Below are positions 8,694 through 19,258 of a DNA stretch of 64,000 nt, piece by piece. Origin of the DNA: CADEED01 sp035525785. Its GTDB lineage: Bacteria > Pseudomonadota > Gammaproteobacteria > Steroidobacterales > Steroidobacteraceae. The position numbers and the translations under genes were made by a program. Position 1 is the first letter of the stretch. Each line of letters starts with the position of its first letter. Location: assembly GCA_035525785.1 (NCBI GenBank), contig DATLDQ010000149.1, positions 34,618 to 98,617 of the forward strand. The letters are read 5' to 3'. Under the pieces are notes generated by a model. That model saw only the letters and a program-made list of their open reading frames with translations, did not search any database and had not been told where the DNA came from.

Positions 8694-9539
8694 ATGAAAC
8701 TGGTACGTGTTGGTTCCGTGGGCGCGGAACGCCCTGGCCTGTTGCTCGCCGACGGCGGCATCGCCGACCTGGGCGGCGTGATACCCGACGTGGCCGGTGC
8801 CGCGCTGTCGCCCGAGTCGCTCGCGAAGCTGCGCGCGCTCGACGTCGCCAAACTACCTCGCCTGAAGGCGGGTGAACGTTACGGCGCCTGCGTCGCCGGC
8901 GTCGGCAAGTTCATCGCCATCGGGCTCAACTACGCCGATCATGCCGCCGAGACCGGCGCCAAGATCCCCGCCGAGCCCATCGTGTTCATGAAGGCCACGA
9001 GTTGCATCGTCGGGCCCAACGACACCGTGCTCAAACCGCGTGGCTCGACCAAGATGGACTGGGAAGTCGAGCTCGGCGTGGTCATCGGCAGCGTCACCCG
9101 CTACGTGAGCGAAGCCGACGCGGCCAAACACATCGCCGGCTACTGCGTGATCAACGATCTGTCCGAGCGCGCGTTCCAGCTGGAACGCGGCGGACAGTGG
9201 GACAAGGGCAAGGGCTGCGACACCTTCGGCCCACTCGGGCCCTGGCTGGTCACGTCCGACGAAGTCGGTGATCCGGCCAACCTCTCGATGTGGCTCGACG
9301 TGAACGGCACGCGCCGCCAGAACGGCTCGACGAAGACGATGATCTTCAAGCCGGCGTTCCTCGTGAGCTATCTGTCGCAGTTCATGAGCCTGCATCCCGG
9401 CGACGTGATCACCACCGGCACCCCACCCGGGGTCGGCATGGGCATCAAGCCCGAGCCCATTTTCCTGAACGTGGGAGACGTCATGGAACTCGGCATCGAG
9501 AAGCTCGGCACGCAGCGTCAGACCGTCGCCGCCGCGTAG
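8694..9539 (+). CDS. Fumarylacetoacetate hydrolase family protein, likely 2,4-diketo-3-deoxy sugar-acid hydrolase
   Basis: A 281-residue FAH-fold hydrolase with metal ligands E124, E126 (MDWEVELGVVIG) and D155 (VINDLSERAFQ), and GLNYADHA and TGTPPGVGMG motifs. The sequence style and operon fit the group that cleaves 2,4-diketo-3-deoxy-L-fuconate or -rhamnonate to pyruvate plus L-lactate. The gene after the repeat is an L-lactate-dehydrogenase-like flavoenzyme, which would oxidise that lactate. A good ribosome-binding site (AAGGAAG) precedes the ATG. Substrate assignment is inference. Confidence 0.85.
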   Translation: MKLVRVGSVGAERPGLLLADGGIADLGGVIPDVAGAALSPESLAKLRALDVAKLPRLKAGERYGACVAGVGKFIAIGLNYADHAAETGAKIPAEPIVFMKATSCIVGPNDTVLKPRGSTKMDWEVELGVVIGSVTRYVSEADAAKHIAGYCVINDLSERAFQLERGGQWDKGKGCDTFGPLGPWLVTSDEVGDPANLSMWLDVNGTRRQNGSTKTMIFKPAFLVSYLSQFMSLHPGDVITTGTPPGVGMGIKPEPIFLNVGDVMELGIEKLGTQRQTVAAA

Positions 9540-9624
9540 AAAAGGGGACAGATCTATTATTGCGATCGTTGCGTCACGCCCTCCGGTCCGACGAATCGCC
9601 AGGAAAATAGATCTGTCCCCTTTA
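9540..9624. repeat. Palindromic REP-like element
   Basis: Two 19-bp arms, starting AAAAGGGGACAGATC at 9540 and ending as its near-perfect reverse complement at 9606-9624, flank about 47 bp that also contains partly inverted sequence (TTGCGATCGT against ACGAATCGCC). The unit begins at the base after the stop codon of the FAH gene and ends 24 bp before the first usable start of the oxidase gene. It resembles repetitive extragenic palindromes mobilised in trans by RAYT transposases. No transposase is present here and I saw no second copy in this window. Confidence 0.75.
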
Positions 9625-9648
9625 TCGAACAGCATCGAGGACCTGCGT

Positions 9649-10746
9649 GTGGTCGCGCGTTCGCGCATTCCCCGCGCCCTCTTCGATTACATCGACCGCG
9701 GCTCATATGACGAGCTCACCTGGAACCGCAATCGCGACGACCTGCGCGCGCTTCAGCTGCGCCAGCGTGTGATGATCGACGTGTCGCGGATCTCCGTCGG
9801 CACCACGGTATTGGGCGAACACTGGAACATGCCCGTGGCCCTCGCGCCCACGGGCCTCACCGGGTTCTTCCATCGCGATGGCGAGATCCACGCGGCGCGC
9901 GCCGCGCAGCGCGCCGGCGTGCCGTTCACGCTCAGCACCATGTCCATCTGCGCCATCGAAGACGTGCGCGCGGCCGTGGAAGGCACGTTCTGGTTCCAGC
10001 TCTACTTGATGCGCGACCGCGGTTTCAACGATGCGCTGATCGCACGCGCGCGCGAGGCCCGCTGCTCGGCACTCATGCTCACGCTCGATCTGCCGCTGCA
10101 GGCATTGCGCCGACGCGATCCGAAAAACGGGCTGTCGGTGCCGCTACGCCTCACCGCGCGCAATGCCTGGGAAATCTTCACGCGCCCGCGCTGGTTGTCA
10201 GGCGTGTTCCTGGGCAAGCGCCGCACGCTCGGCAATCTCGCCTCGTTCTTTCCCCGGGACGGCATCGGCGCGCTGTCCGAGTGGGTAGGCGGCCAGTTCA
10301 ATCCGGCGATCACCTGGAAGGACATCGGCTGGGTGCGCGAGCGCTGGCCCGGCAAGCTCATCGTGAAAGGCGTGCTCGACGCCGAGGATGCGCGGCTGGC
10401 GGCCGCGGCCGGCATCGACGCCATCGTCGTTTCGAATCATGGCGGCCGTCAGCTCGACGGCGCGACGTCGACGATCGCAGCACTGCCCCGCGTGGTCGAC
10501 GCCGCGGCGCATCGTTGCGAAGTGCTCATGGATGGCGGCATCACCTCGGGCCAGGATGTGATCAAGGCCCTCGCCCTCGGCGCGCGCGCGTGTCTCATCG
10601 GCAAGGCATTTCTCTACGGCCTCGCGGCGGATGGCGAGCGGGGTGTGTCGCTGGCGCTGGAGATCATCCGCAAGGAACTGGAAATCAGCATGGCGCTGAC
10701 GGGCACGCTGGACGCGCGCCGCGTAAATGTTCGGACTCTTTTGTAG
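9649..10746 (+). CDS. FMN-dependent alpha-hydroxy-acid oxidase / L-lactate dehydrogenase (LldD family)
   Basis: Oxidises a 2-hydroxy acid, probably L-lactate, with FMN. The 365-residue TIM barrel has MPVALAPTGLTGF, FWFQLYLMRDR, LIVKGVLDAEDA and the catalytic SNHGGRQLDG (His264). The only canonical in-frame start is GTG 9649, giving MVARSRIPRALFDYIDRG, which is about 10-15 residues short of normal LldD N-termini. The frame stays open upstream and encodes homology-like SNSIEDLR before that GTG, but contains no ATG, GTG or TTG as far as the preceding gene. The N-terminus may have been altered when the palindrome inserted. Confidence 0.88.
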   Translation: MVARSRIPRALFDYIDRGSYDELTWNRNRDDLRALQLRQRVMIDVSRISVGTTVLGEHWNMPVALAPTGLTGFFHRDGEIHAARAAQRAGVPFTLSTMSICAIEDVRAAVEGTFWFQLYLMRDRGFNDALIARAREARCSALMLTLDLPLQALRRRDPKNGLSVPLRLTARNAWEIFTRPRWLSGVFLGKRRTLGNLASFFPRDGIGALSEWVGGQFNPAITWKDIGWVRERWPGKLIVKGVLDAEDARLAAAAGIDAIVVSNHGGRQLDGATSTIAALPRVVDAAAHRCEVLMDGGITSGQDVIKALALGARACLIGKAFLYGLAADGERGVSLALEIIRKELEISMALTGTLDARRVNVRTLL

Positions 10747-10783
10747 ATGCCGGCGGCGACGACCGATCCGGTCGCAAGGCCCG

Positions 10784-11113
10784 TCAGCCGGTGGCCGACA
10801 ACAACCCGTCCACTTCTGAGATGCGCGCGATGGCGACCAACGAGGCCGGCAGGTTCTCGAGGGTGACCACGCGTGACTTGCGGCGTCCCCACGCGAGCCA
10901 GTCGAGCAGCACCGCGAGGCCCGCGCTGTCGGCACGGGTCACGCCAGCGCAATCGATGACGATGCGGTTGGCGCTCGAACCCTCGAGAACCAGTACACCC
11001 AGCTGACGCGCATCGCGGGCGCTCGCGAACGTGAGCTCGCCGGTCACGACGATTCGCCCCGGAGCGGACTCGCTGATGCCGATGCGCCCGTTTTGACGCG
11101 CCTGATCGTTCAT
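10784..11113 (-). CDS. mlaB: STAS-domain protein MlaB
   Basis: Cytoplasmic subunit that binds and stabilises the MlaF ATPase. It has 109 residues and a single STAS fold with the conserved IDCAGVTRADSAGLAVLLDW segment, in which the Ser/Asp region corresponds to the anti-sigma-factor-antagonist phosphorylation loop. Last gene of the mla operon (mlaF-E-D-C-B order on the minus strand), 7 bp after mlaC. It converges with the alpha-hydroxy-acid oxidase gene. Confidence 0.9.
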   Translation of the reverse strand: MNDQARQNGRIGISESAPGRIVVTGELTFASARDARQLGVLVLEGSSANRIVIDCAGVTRADSAGLAVLLDWLAWGRRKSRVVTLENLPASLVAIARISEVDGLLSATG

Positions 11114-11120
11114 GCGCGTG

Positions 11121-11822
11121 TCAGGGCGCCGGCTTGCCGGCCTTCGCCGCGGACGCCTTGGCTTCGAGGCGCTGGATCACGGAGTCGAGACCCTTCTGCT
11201 GCACTTCCGCGCCGTAGTCCTCGCGATAGCTCTTCACGTAGCTGATGCCGTCGATGACCACGTCCCAGGCCTTCCACGCGCCATTGGTCTTTCGCAGGCT
11301 GTAGTTCACGGCGACCTTGGTGCCGTTCGACCGCGTGATCTCCGTGCGCACCGTGGCTTTCTCGGTCGTGGCGTCGGTCTTGGTGGGGAAAACCTTCAGC
11401 CGGTTCGCCGTGAAGTCGACCATGGCATCGCCGTAGGTGTAGAGCAGTGAGTTGTAGAACGCATCGACGAAACGCTTGCGCTGGTCGGCCGAGGCGTTGC
11501 GCCAGTGCGGACCCAGCACGAGCTGCGCGGCATAAGCAGTGTCGAAGTTCGGGAGCAGCGTCTCACCGACCAGCTTGTACAGCCCCTCCGGATTCTTGCG
11601 CCACTCGGCGCGATGCTGGTCGATGCCGGCGAGCAGGAGGTTGGCCGAGCTCTCGATGAGCTGCGAAGGACCGCTGGTGTCCACCGACGTGGGCGCCGCT
11701 TTGCCATTGGTGGTGGCTTCCGGCTTGGCGGTGGTTTGTGCAGCGGCGGCATGCGCACCCGCGGTGGCTAACAAACCTGCAATGAACCCAGCCTGAACGA
11801 GTCGCTTCATCGACGTCATCAT
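11121..11822 (-). CDS. mlaC: Periplasmic phospholipid-binding protein MlaC
   Basis: Shuttles phospholipid between MlaA-porin in the outer membrane and MlaFEDB in the inner membrane. It has 233 residues with a signal peptide of about 28 residues (MMTSMKRLVQAGFIAGLLATAG). The mature domain has the MlaC/Ttg2D features LGPHWRNASADQRKRFVDAFYNSLLYTYGDAM and AWKAWDVVIDGISYVKSYREDY. A Thr/Lys/Ala-rich linker separates the signal peptide from the fold. Its start overlaps the mlaD stop by 4 bp. Confidence 0.94.
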   Translation of the reverse strand: MMTSMKRLVQAGFIAGLLATAGAHAAAAQTTAKPEATTNGKAAPTSVDTSGPSQLIESSANLLLAGIDQHRAEWRKNPEGLYKLVGETLLPNFDTAYAAQLVLGPHWRNASADQRKRFVDAFYNSLLYTYGDAMVDFTANRLKVFPTKTDATTEKATVRTEITRSNGTKVAVNYSLRKTNGAWKAWDVVIDGISYVKSYREDYGAEVQQKGLDSVIQRLEAKASAAKAGKPAP

Positions 11823-12334
11823 TTCTGCTCCTGTGGCGCCTCGGCCTTGCCTTCTTCCTTGTCGGGTCCCTTGCTCGCCATGTTGGCGAAGAACTTGTTT
11901 ACAAGGCTCTCGAGCACGATGGCCGATTGCGTGAACTCGATCTGACCACCCTGCTTGAGGAAGGTTTCCGAGCCGCCGGGACCGATGCCGACATACTTGC
12001 CACCCAACAAACCCGCCGTCTGGATGCTGGCGTCGCTGTCTTCCGGTATTTCGCTATATTGCTGGTCGATGCGAAGAAGCACCGCCGCCTTGTAGTCCTT
12101 GGGGTCGAATCTGATTGACTCGACGCGGCCGATGCGCACGCCGGCCATGGTCACCGGCGAACCCGGCTTGAGATCACCGATGTTGTCGAACTTGGCGGTC
12201 ACCGAGTAACCCGCCTCGGGACTGCCGAGCTTGAGCGACGTGCCCGGCAGCTGGGTGGTCAGGAAGGCGAGCGCCGCGAAGCCGAGCAGCACGAAGAGTC
12301 CTGTACCAATTTCAAGCGAGCGAGAATTTTTCAT
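11819..12334 (-). CDS. mlaD: MCE-domain protein MlaD
   Basis: Hexameric inner-membrane substrate-binding subunit of the Mla ABC transporter. It has 171 residues: one N-terminal membrane helix (about 10-28, TGLFVLLGFAALAFLTT) then an MCE domain containing FDNIGDLKPGSPVTMAGVRIGRVESI. The C-terminal helix region and a charged Lys/Glu tail complete the protein. It starts 29 bp after mlaE and overlaps mlaC. Confidence 0.94.
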   Translation of the reverse strand: MKNSRSLEIGTGLFVLLGFAALAFLTTQLPGTSLKLGSPEAGYSVTAKFDNIGDLKPGSPVTMAGVRIGRVESIRFDPKDYKAAVLLRIDQQYSEIPEDSDASIQTAGLLGGKYVGIGPGGSETFLKQGGQIEFTQSAIVLESLVNKFFANMASKGPDKEEGKAEAPQEQK

Positions 12335-12363
12335 ACTTTGCGTTCCGATTCGGGAATGGCGGT

Positions 12364-13134
12364 TCAGGACCGGGTCAGGAAGGCCGCGGTCAGCAGGTAG
12401 TTGAGCAGCAGCACCATCACCGAGGAGGTGACGACGGTGCGAGTCGTAGCCAGACCCACACCCTCCGGCGTGGGTTCACTCTGGTAGCCCTCGTAGACGG
12501 CGATCAGGCTGCAAGTGATGCCGAACACGATGCTCTTGACGATGCCTTCGTTGACGTCGTGCAGGTCCACCGCGTCCTGGGTCTGCGACCAGAAGGCGCC
12601 GACGTCCACGCCCATCTGCTGCACGCCGACGAGGTGGGCGCCAAACAAGCCGATGACACAGAACGTCGCGGCGAGAAGCGGCATGGCGACTACGCCACCC
12701 AGGAAGCGCGGCGCGACCACGTGGCGCAGCGGATCGACCGCCATCATCTGCATGGCGGTGAGCTGCTCCGTGCTCTTCATGAGGCCGATCTCGGAGGTCA
12801 GGGACGTGCCGGCACGCCCGGCGAACAACAATGCCGTGAGCACGGGCCCGAGCACCTTGAGCATGCCCAACGCCGCGAGCACGCCCAGCGAGTCTTCGGA
12901 GCCGAAGCGCTGCAAAGTGTCGAAGCCCAGAAGGCCCAGCACCATGCCGACGAACAGGCCCGAGAGCATGACGATGACCAGCGAGCGTGCGCCGGCGTTG
13001 TAGATCTGCCGGACGATGAGCCCCGGCTTGCGGAAGGACGGCACCACGCGCGCGAGCACCTGCAGCAGGAACAGCGTCATCGCGCCGATGCGCCCCACCC
13101 AGACCATCGGCTTCGATTCCATGAGCGCGTTCAC
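12364..13134 (-). CDS. mlaE: ABC transporter permease MlaE
   Basis: Inner-membrane permease of the Mla phospholipid transporter. It has 256 residues with an N-terminal interfacial helix and about five membrane segments. The MlaE signature includes SLVIVMLSGLFVGMVLGL, AGRAGTSLTSEIGLMK and TEQLTAMQMMAVDPLRHVVAPR. The GTG start overlaps the mlaF stop (GTGA), so translation is coupled. Confidence 0.95.
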   Translation of the reverse strand: MNALMESKPMVWVGRIGAMTLFLLQVLARVVPSFRKPGLIVRQIYNAGARSLVIVMLSGLFVGMVLGLLGFDTLQRFGSEDSLGVLAALGMLKVLGPVLTALLFAGRAGTSLTSEIGLMKSTEQLTAMQMMAVDPLRHVVAPRFLGGVVAMPLLAATFCVIGLFGAHLVGVQQMGVDVGAFWSQTQDAVDLHDVNEGIVKSIVFGITCSLIAVYEGYQSEPTPEGVGLATTRTVVTSSVMVLLLNYLLTAAFLTRS

Positions 13135-13964
13135 GACGCGTCCCCCAGCAGGTCGGACGCGTAGTCCGGCGCCGGATAGTGGAACGCCACCGGCCCGTCA
13201 TCGAGGCCGCCCATGAATTGCTTCACCTCGGGCAGGTTGCTGCGGCTGAGCTCGTCAGGAGTGCCTGCCGCCACGACCTTGCCACCCGACAGGAGGAAGC
13301 TTTCATGGGCGATGCTCGAGAGCTCCTGCACGTCGTGCGAGACGACGATGCTGGTGATGCCCAGGGCGTCGTTCATCTGCTTGATCAACCGGCAGATGAC
13401 CCCCATGGAGATGGGATCGAGACCCACGAAGGGCTCATCGTAGATCAGGATGTCCGGGTCCATGACGATGGCGCGCGCCAAAGCGACGCGGCGAGCCATG
13501 CCGCCTGACAGCTCGGCTGGCATGAGTCGCGAGGCCCCGCGCAGACCCACGGCGTGCAGTTTGGTGAGAACCAGCTGACGGATCAGCGATTCGGGCAGCT
13601 TGGTATGCGCGCGCAGCGGGAAGGCCACGTTCTCGAACACGTCCTCGTCGGTGAGCAGTGCGCCGTTCTGGAAGAGCATGCCCATGCGCCGCCGCAGCGC
13701 GAACAACTCGCGGCTCGACATGCGGGACACTTCCTCGCCCCACACCTTGACGCTGCCGCTGTCGGCCATCGCCTGCCCCGTGATCAGGCGCAGCAACGTG
13801 GTCTTGCCGGTGCCCGAGGGGCCCATGAACGCGGTAATGCGCCCGCGGCGCGCGTTCAGGGTGAGGCCGTCGAAGATCTTGCGGCCGCCCACGGAGTAGT
13901 GGACATCGCGCACTTCGATGACGGCATCGCCGGCTTCCGCCGGCGGTGAATGGTTTGAACTCAA
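13131..13964 (-). CDS. mlaF: ABC transporter ATP-binding protein MlaF
   Basis: ATPase that drives Mla lipid transport. It has 277 residues with Walker A GPSGTGKT (48-55), ABC signature LSGGM (152-156) and Walker B LIYDEP (173-178) followed by VSHD. First gene of mlaFEDCB. The best start is TTG at 13964; no ATG lies between it and the conserved core. A TACACG/GATACA -10-like stretch lies within about 10 bp of this start, so the leader may be very short. Divergent from the suf operon, with 107 bp between. Confidence 0.93.
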   Translation of the reverse strand: MSSNHSPPAEAGDAVIEVRDVHYSVGGRKIFDGLTLNARRGRITAFMGPSGTGKTTLLRLITGQAMADSGSVKVWGEEVSRMSSRELFALRRRMGMLFQNGALLTDEDVFENVAFPLRAHTKLPESLIRQLVLTKLHAVGLRGASRLMPAELSGGMARRVALARAIVMDPDILIYDEPFVGLDPISMGVICRLIKQMNDALGITSIVVSHDVQELSSIAHESFLLSGGKVVAAGTPDELSRSNLPEVKQFMGGLDDGPVAFHYPAPDYASDLLGDAS

Positions 13965-14033
13965 GCTCGTGTATCCACGCGCGACCCGCGGTGTCAGAAG
14001 GCCGCGAAGAATAACAAAAGGACCCCTCCCCGG

Positions 14034-14069
14034 CTTACAGTCCGGTTTAATCCGTACTAAAATGGTCCC
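14034..14069 (+). promoter_or_regulatory. suf operon promoter with overlapping IscR-type operator
   Basis: CTTACA (14034-14039) and TAAAAT (14058-14063) with an 18-bp spacer make a sigma70-like promoter. The sequence CCGTACTAAAATGGTCCC (14052-14069) matches the core of the type 1 IscR operator (tGACTaaaatAGTCa) and covers the -10. Initiation 7-9 bp after the -10 would put the first transcribed base within about 2 bp of the regulator ATG (14072), so the mRNA is probably leaderless. The site is read by eye and untested. Confidence 0.6.
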
Positions 14070-14071
14070 AC

Positions 14072-14529
14072 ATGCTTCGCATCGGCAAACTCACTGATTA
14101 CGCGACAGTAATACTGGCCACCCTCGCGGCCGATCGTTCGCGCCTGCTCAATGCCGGAACGCTCGCGGAACGCACCCGCATCGCCGCGCCTACGGTCAGC
14201 AAGCTGCTCAAGCAACTGCAACGAGCCGGCCTGGTCGTGTCCACCCGCGGCACGCGTGGCGGCTACCAGCTCGCGCGGGACCCGGAGGCCATCACCGCCG
14301 CCGCCATCCTGGATGCACTCGAGGGGCCGGTGGCGCTCACCCAATGCTCCGCCGGCAGCGGCCAGTGCGGCATCGAACACACCTGTTCGGTGGGTCGCAC
14401 CTGGCAGCGCCTCAGCATGGCAATCCGCCGCTCACTGAATGAAATCACGCTGGCGCAGCTCGCCGGGCTCGACGACCGCGTCATGCCCATCGAGCGCGAG
14501 CTCAGGTGGCGCGGCGCGAAGGTGACGAC

Positions 14530-14533
<4 letters not shown>
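14072..14533 (+). CDS. Rrf2-family suf operon regulator
   Basis: A 153-residue Rrf2 winged-helix protein: MLRIGKLTDYATVILATLA, then a recognition-helix region around RIAAPTVSKLLKQLQRAGLV and TRGGYQLAR. Three cysteines in TQCSAGSGQCGIEHTC match the [2Fe-2S] ligand pattern of IscR-like sensors. First gene of the suf operon, overlapping sufB by 3-4 bp. Expected to sense iron-sulfur status and control its own operon through the operator that overlaps its promoter. No Shine-Dalgarno sequence precedes the ATG. Confidence 0.92.
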
Positions 14534-15990
<1,457 letters not shown>

Positions 15991-15998
15991 GAACGAAG

Positions 15999-16757
<759 letters not shown>

Positions 16758-16765
16758 GTGACGTC

Positions 16766-17992
16766 ATGACCGCACTGCCGACCAATCGCGACGAAAACTG
16801 GCGCTACGCCAACCTGCGCCCTCTTGCCCGGGCGCGTGCCGACAATGCGCGCGCGGACAACACGCGCCCCGAACTTGGCCCCCACGACTTGAATCTGCCG
16901 CGCAGCCTCGATGGCTTCGAACGCTGGGTTTTCTGCGATGGCCGGTTCGTGGCCGCAAATCCTTCGCCCGACTCGCGCGTGCAACTGCTCGACGCGCGCA
17001 ACGCCGGTGAGTCCTTCGCCGCGTTGCTCGATGCGGATCTCGCGGCAGCCGGCGTCGACTTCTCGCTGGCGCGCATCAACGCCGCACGCGGCGATCAAGT
17101 CGTGCAGATCGAAGTTGCCGACGACTCTCCGGCGTTGCAGCTCGAGCTCGTATTCGTGGCCACGGCACCGGCCGCAAGCGGCACGTCTTATCCGCGCGCG
17201 CAGATCGTCGCGGGCAGGAACTCGCGTTTGACGGTCATCGAACGCCACCTCACGGCTGGCACCGGTGCGGCGGACGCGGACACCGATTCCGTGATCAACG
17301 CCGCCTGCGACGTTTCATTGCGCCCGGGAGCCGTGCTCGAGCACATCCGCGTGCAGTGCGGCGGAGCCCGGACGTCCCATTTCGACACGCTGATCGCCAA
17401 CGTCGGCGAAAACGCCACCTACCGCCTCCGCACCACCACGCTCGGCGGCCTCACGTCGCGCACCACCGCGTTCATCAAGCTCGCCGGCCGCGGCGCGCGA
17501 TGCGAGTTCGGCGCGGCGATCGTGGCGAACGGCACCCAGACGCACGACATGTTCGTCGAGATCGATCACGCGGCGCCGGAGACTTCCACGCGCGAAATCT
17601 TCCGTGGCATCGCCAACGACCGCGGCAAGCTCGCATTCAACGGCAAGATGATCGTGCGCGAGAACGCGCACGGCGCCGACTCCGACCAGTCGCTCAGGTC
17701 GCTGCTCACGGGCGCGGGCGCCGAAGCCGCGGCGCGCCCGCAGCTCGAGATCTACACCGACAAGGTTCGCGCCAAACACGGCGCGACCACCGGCAAGCTC
17801 GACGAACAGATGCTGTTCTACCTGTTGTCGCGCGGCATCGATCGTCCGCAAGCGCAGGCGCTGCTGCAATGGGCCTTCATCGAAGATGCGGTCTCGCTCG
17901 TGCCGGTGCCAGCGCTGCGCCAGGAGATCGAGCAGCTCATCGCCGCGCGGCTGAACTCGGTCAACTCGCTCGGACTCGTGGACCTGCCATGA
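16766..17992 (+). CDS. sufD: Fe-S assembly protein SufD
   Basis: Partner of SufB in the SufBC2D scaffold, needed for iron acquisition. It has 408 residues: a poorly conserved N-terminal half beginning PTNRDENWRYANLRPL, and a beta-helix with HDMFVEIDHAAPETSTREIFRGIANDRGKLAFNG. The C-terminal KHGATTGKLDEQMLFYLLSRGI block is the SufB/SufD hallmark. Its stop overlaps the sufS start (ATGA). Confidence 0.95.
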   Translation: MTALPTNRDENWRYANLRPLARARADNARADNTRPELGPHDLNLPRSLDGFERWVFCDGRFVAANPSPDSRVQLLDARNAGESFAALLDADLAAAGVDFSLARINAARGDQVVQIEVADDSPALQLELVFVATAPAASGTSYPRAQIVAGRNSRLTVIERHLTAGTGAADADTDSVINAACDVSLRPGAVLEHIRVQCGGARTSHFDTLIANVGENATYRLRTTTLGGLTSRTTAFIKLAGRGARCEFGAAIVANGTQTHDMFVEIDHAAPETSTREIFRGIANDRGKLAFNGKMIVRENAHGADSDQSLRSLLTGAGAEAAARPQLEIYTDKVRAKHGATTGKLDEQMLFYLLSRGIDRPQAQALLQWAFIEDAVSLVPVPALRQEIEQLIAARLNSVNSLGLVDLP

Positions 17993-19245
17993 ACGCCACC
18001 CCCGAACGGCTTGCCGGCGATGCGGCCGACTACGACGTCGAACGCATTCGCCGTGACTTTCCGATCCTCTCGCGCCAGGTGCACGGCAAGCCGCTCGTGT
18101 TCCTCGACAGCGCCGCATCGTCGCAACGTCCGGCGAGCGTGCTCCAGGCCGTCGATGAGTACGAGCGCCTGCACCACGCGAATGTGCACCGGGGCGTGCA
18201 CCTGCTGAGCCAGGAAGCCACCGACCTCTTCGAAAAGGCGCGCGAACGCGTGCGCGCCTTCGTGAATGCACGATCCACGCGCGAAGTCATCTTCACGCGC
18301 GGCACCACGGAGGGCATCAACCTCGTGGCGCAGTCCTATGCGCGTTCGCGCCTCGTGCGCGGCGACGAGATCCTGCTGACCGCGCTCGAGCACCACGCGA
18401 ATATCGTTCCCTGGCAGCTGGTAGCCGAGCAGACCGGCGCCGTGGTCCGGGCCGTTCCCATGGATCGCCGCGGGGTGGTCAGTCTCGACGCCGTCGCTGG
18501 AAGCCTGAACGAGCGCACACGCATCGTGGCCTGCGCGCACGTGTCCAACGCACTGGGAACGGTGCTGCCCGTGCGCGAGATCACGCGGCTTGCCCATGCT
18601 CGCGGCGCGGTGGTTCTCATCGACGGGGCGCAGGCGGTTCCGCACCAGCGCGTGGACCTGCAGGCCCTCGACTGCGACTTCTATGCTTTCTCCGCGCACA
18701 AGATGTACGGGCCAACCGGCATCGGCGCGCTCATCGGCCGCGAGTCGCTGCTCGACGCGATGCCGCCGTGGCAAGGCGGCGGCGACATGATCCTCACGGT
18801 GTCCTTCGAGAAGACTACGTTCAACACGCTGCCCTTCAAGTTCGAAGCGGGCACGCCCAACATCTCGGGAGCGGTCGGCATGGCCGCTGCCGTCGATTAC
18901 ATCGAGTCCCTCGGCATCGAACGCATCCATGCGCACGAGCAACGGTTGCTGGCCTCGGCCACCGCGAAGCTGCAGCGCGTGCCGGGGCTCGAGATCATCG
19001 GCACCGCACCGGACAAGGCTTCGGTGATCTCGTTCACGGTGGACGGCATCCATCCGCACGATCTCGGCACCATCCTCGACGCTGAAGGCGTGGCGGTGCG
19101 CACCGGGCATCACTGTGCGATGCCGGTCATGGAGTACTTCGACGTGCCCGCCACCGCGCGCGCGTCTTTCGCCTGTTATTCGCGCGAAGCCGATGTCGAC
19201 GCGCTCGTGGGTGCGCTCCACAAGGCGCGCGAGGTATTTTCGTGA
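17989..19245 (+). CDS. sufS: Cysteine desulfurase SufS (group II)
   Basis: PLP enzyme that takes sulfur from cysteine as a persulfide and hands it to SufU or SufE. It has 418 residues. The PLP lysine is K238 in AFSAHKMYGPTG and the catalytic cysteine is C376 in RTGHHCAMP. ATG 17989 overlaps the sufD stop, and the N-terminus YDVERIRRDFPILSRQ matches the family. The neighbouring sufU is the expected sulfur acceptor. Confidence 0.97.
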   Translation: MNATPERLAGDAADYDVERIRRDFPILSRQVHGKPLVFLDSAASSQRPASVLQAVDEYERLHHANVHRGVHLLSQEATDLFEKARERVRAFVNARSTREVIFTRGTTEGINLVAQSYARSRLVRGDEILLTALEHHANIVPWQLVAEQTGAVVRAVPMDRRGVVSLDAVAGSLNERTRIVACAHVSNALGTVLPVREITRLAHARGAVVLIDGAQAVPHQRVDLQALDCDFYAFSAHKMYGPTGIGALIGRESLLDAMPPWQGGGDMILTVSFEKTTFNTLPFKFEAGTPNISGAVGMAAAVDYIESLGIERIHAHEQRLLASATAKLQRVPGLEIIGTAPDKASVISFTVDGIHPHDLGTILDAEGVAVRTGHHCAMPVMEYFDVPATARASFACYSREADVDALVGALHKAREVFS

Positions 19246-19258
19246 TGGAGCGGGGCTG

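Noticed and set aside
17989..19245. Possible loss of the SufS catalytic cysteine, because PATARAS replaces the PAMCRAS of E. coli
   Set aside because: The catalytic cysteine of E. coli SufS is the one in GHHCAMP, which is present here as C376.
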